Assembly: GCA_030615705.1 (NCBI GenBank)
Contig: JAUWYT010000135.1
Span: forward strand, 1-5,599
Origin: Chloroflexota bacterium
Lineage (GTDB): Bacteria; Chloroflexota; Anaerolineae; VGOG01
Direction: 5' to 3'
DNA: 5,599 nucleotides
Below the pieces are notes generated by a model, which did not search any database, was not told the origin of the DNA, and worked only from the letters and a program-made list of their open reading frames with translations. This document shows positions 4,716 through 5,599 of the stretch, in pieces (the first letter of the stretch is position 1; every line of letters starts with the position of its first letter). Position numbers and translations under genes: made by a program.

Positions 4716-5599
4716 TTGCCCCCACACTGCCGCTGAGTGGATGACCTCCATTCTTCGGGATGCCAACCAGCAGCGCCACTGGTCCCAAGAGCAAAAGCCA
4801 CATCGTCACCCTCAGGTCAAACCGCTCGGCCACCAGCCCCAATCCCAACGGGATCAATCCGCCCACTAATCCGAACACATTCCCCACCGTCATCACCGTG
4901 CCGCTCTGCCCCGGCATGGCCGAGTACAACTGCGCTTTGAGGATCAAATACCAGCCCGTATTGAAGAGGCCCAACAGCCCCAGCAGCACCAACTTAGGCC
5001 AGAAGCCTGGCACTAGCAGGAAGGTGGGGAACAGCACTAGCTCCACCACCGCGCTTAAACGCAGGTAACGCAGGCCGCGCACGCGCTCCAGGAGCGGAAT
5101 GAGCAACAGGTTGCCCAGCAACCCCAGCCCCGTCCACACCGCCACCGCTGCCCCGGCCTGGGCCGGCGTTGCGCCCGCCACGTCCACCAAGTACAGCGCC
5201 AGGAACCCCAGCAGCACGTCCAGCATCAGGTCGGAGAACTGCAACAGCGTCAGCCAGCGCAGCACCTCGCCCCGCCGCAGCGCGCGCAGAGCGTCCACCA
5301 GGCCCGCCTTGAAGCCGGTCTTCGCGGATCCCCACCGCCCGATGGCGAACCGAAAGCGGCACATCATCGCCAGCGGGATCAGCGTCAGCCCGGCAAACAG
5401 GAGGAACAGCCCGCGCCAGCCCAGGCCTAGTGTCGCCGCCGCTCCCAGAGCGATGGGGCCGGCCACCACGCCCAGCGAGCCGGCAAAGGTCCAGCGCGCC
5501 ATGTTCTGCTCGTGGCGGGCGGGGTCGGTGTCCATCAGCGTCGCCTGCGACAGGGTGACAAACGCACCTGAGGCCGGATAAAAGAGGATGAACGAGATG
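4708..5599 (-). CDS. MFS transporter, C-terminal part (5' end beyond window)
   Basis: The frame is open to the right edge, so 296 residues are visible and the N-terminus, probably about 100 residues, is missing. The methionine at 5535 is internal: the upstream codons read FYPASGAFVTLSQATL, in continuity with MDTDPARHEQNMARW. This is the helix and loop region expected in the first half of a 12-helix major facilitator carrier. About eight or nine hydrophobic segments follow. Between them is a basic cytoplasmic loop at visible residues 80-113 (CRFRFAIGRWGS to RRGE), the likely link between the two six-helix halves. The substrate cannot be inferred; drug or sugar efflux are only possibilities. 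The gene is GC-richer than the others (43 of 60 bases in 5161-5220, against 29 of 60 in 1861-1920). No clear terminator follows the stop; only a hairpin overlaps it. Confidence 0.88.
   Translation of the reverse strand, partial: ISFILFYPASGAFVTLSQATLMDTDPARHEQNMARWTFAGSLGVVAGPIALGAAATLGLGWRGLFLLFAGLTLIPLAMMCRFRFAIGRWGSAKTGFKAGLVDALRALRRGEVLRWLTLLQFSDLMLDVLLGFLALYLVDVAGATPAQAGAAVAVWTGLGLLGNLLLIPLLERVRGLRYLRLSAVVELVLFPTFLLVPGFWPKLVLLGLLGLFNTGWYLILKAQLYSAMPGQSGTVMTVGNVFGLVGGLIPLGLGLVAERFDLRVTMWLLLLGPVALLVGIPKNGGHPLSGSVGATR

Overview
The window is ordinary-looking bacterial chromosome with five protein genes, all on the minus strand, so transcription runs from right to left. The best guess for the host is a member of the Chloroflexota. 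This rests on the style of the methionyl-tRNA synthetase, the small CxxC protein and the MFS carrier as I remember such proteins, and no search was run. Recognisable sigma-70-type promoters and GGAGG-type ribosome binding sites precede the genes.

Layout, in transcription order: (1) 5599-4708, the C-terminal part of a GC-rich MFS transporter whose start lies beyond the right edge. (2) 4707-4558, a spacer with hairpins and a strong promoter. (3) 4557-4177, an unrecognised 126-residue protein followed by a Rho-independent terminator. (4) 4100-3940, a block of short tandem repeats with an inverted counterpart, then a promoter. (5) 3882-2092, metG (methionyl-tRNA synthetase), followed by a second copy of the repeat and a terminator. 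(6) 1965-445, a multispanning GT-C/GT39-like glycosyltransferase whose promoter overlaps the metG terminator tail. (7) 410-90, a small cysteine-containing protein, probably co-transcribed with the glycosyltransferase. (8) 1-89, non-coding as far as can be seen, with nested inverted repeats.

The genes do not form one pathway. metG is housekeeping and looks monocistronic, with its own promoter and terminator. The glycosyltransferase and the 106-residue protein form a likely two-gene unit. The MFS carrier and the 126-residue protein appear to be separate units.

No defence system, mobile element, CRISPR array or RNA gene was found. The most unusual material is repetitive. A 7+8-bp alternating GGTC repeat family lies on both sides of metG. 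A heptamer repeat next to two perfect palindromes lies in frame inside the glycosyltransferase gene. Nothing here amounts to a demonstrable new system.
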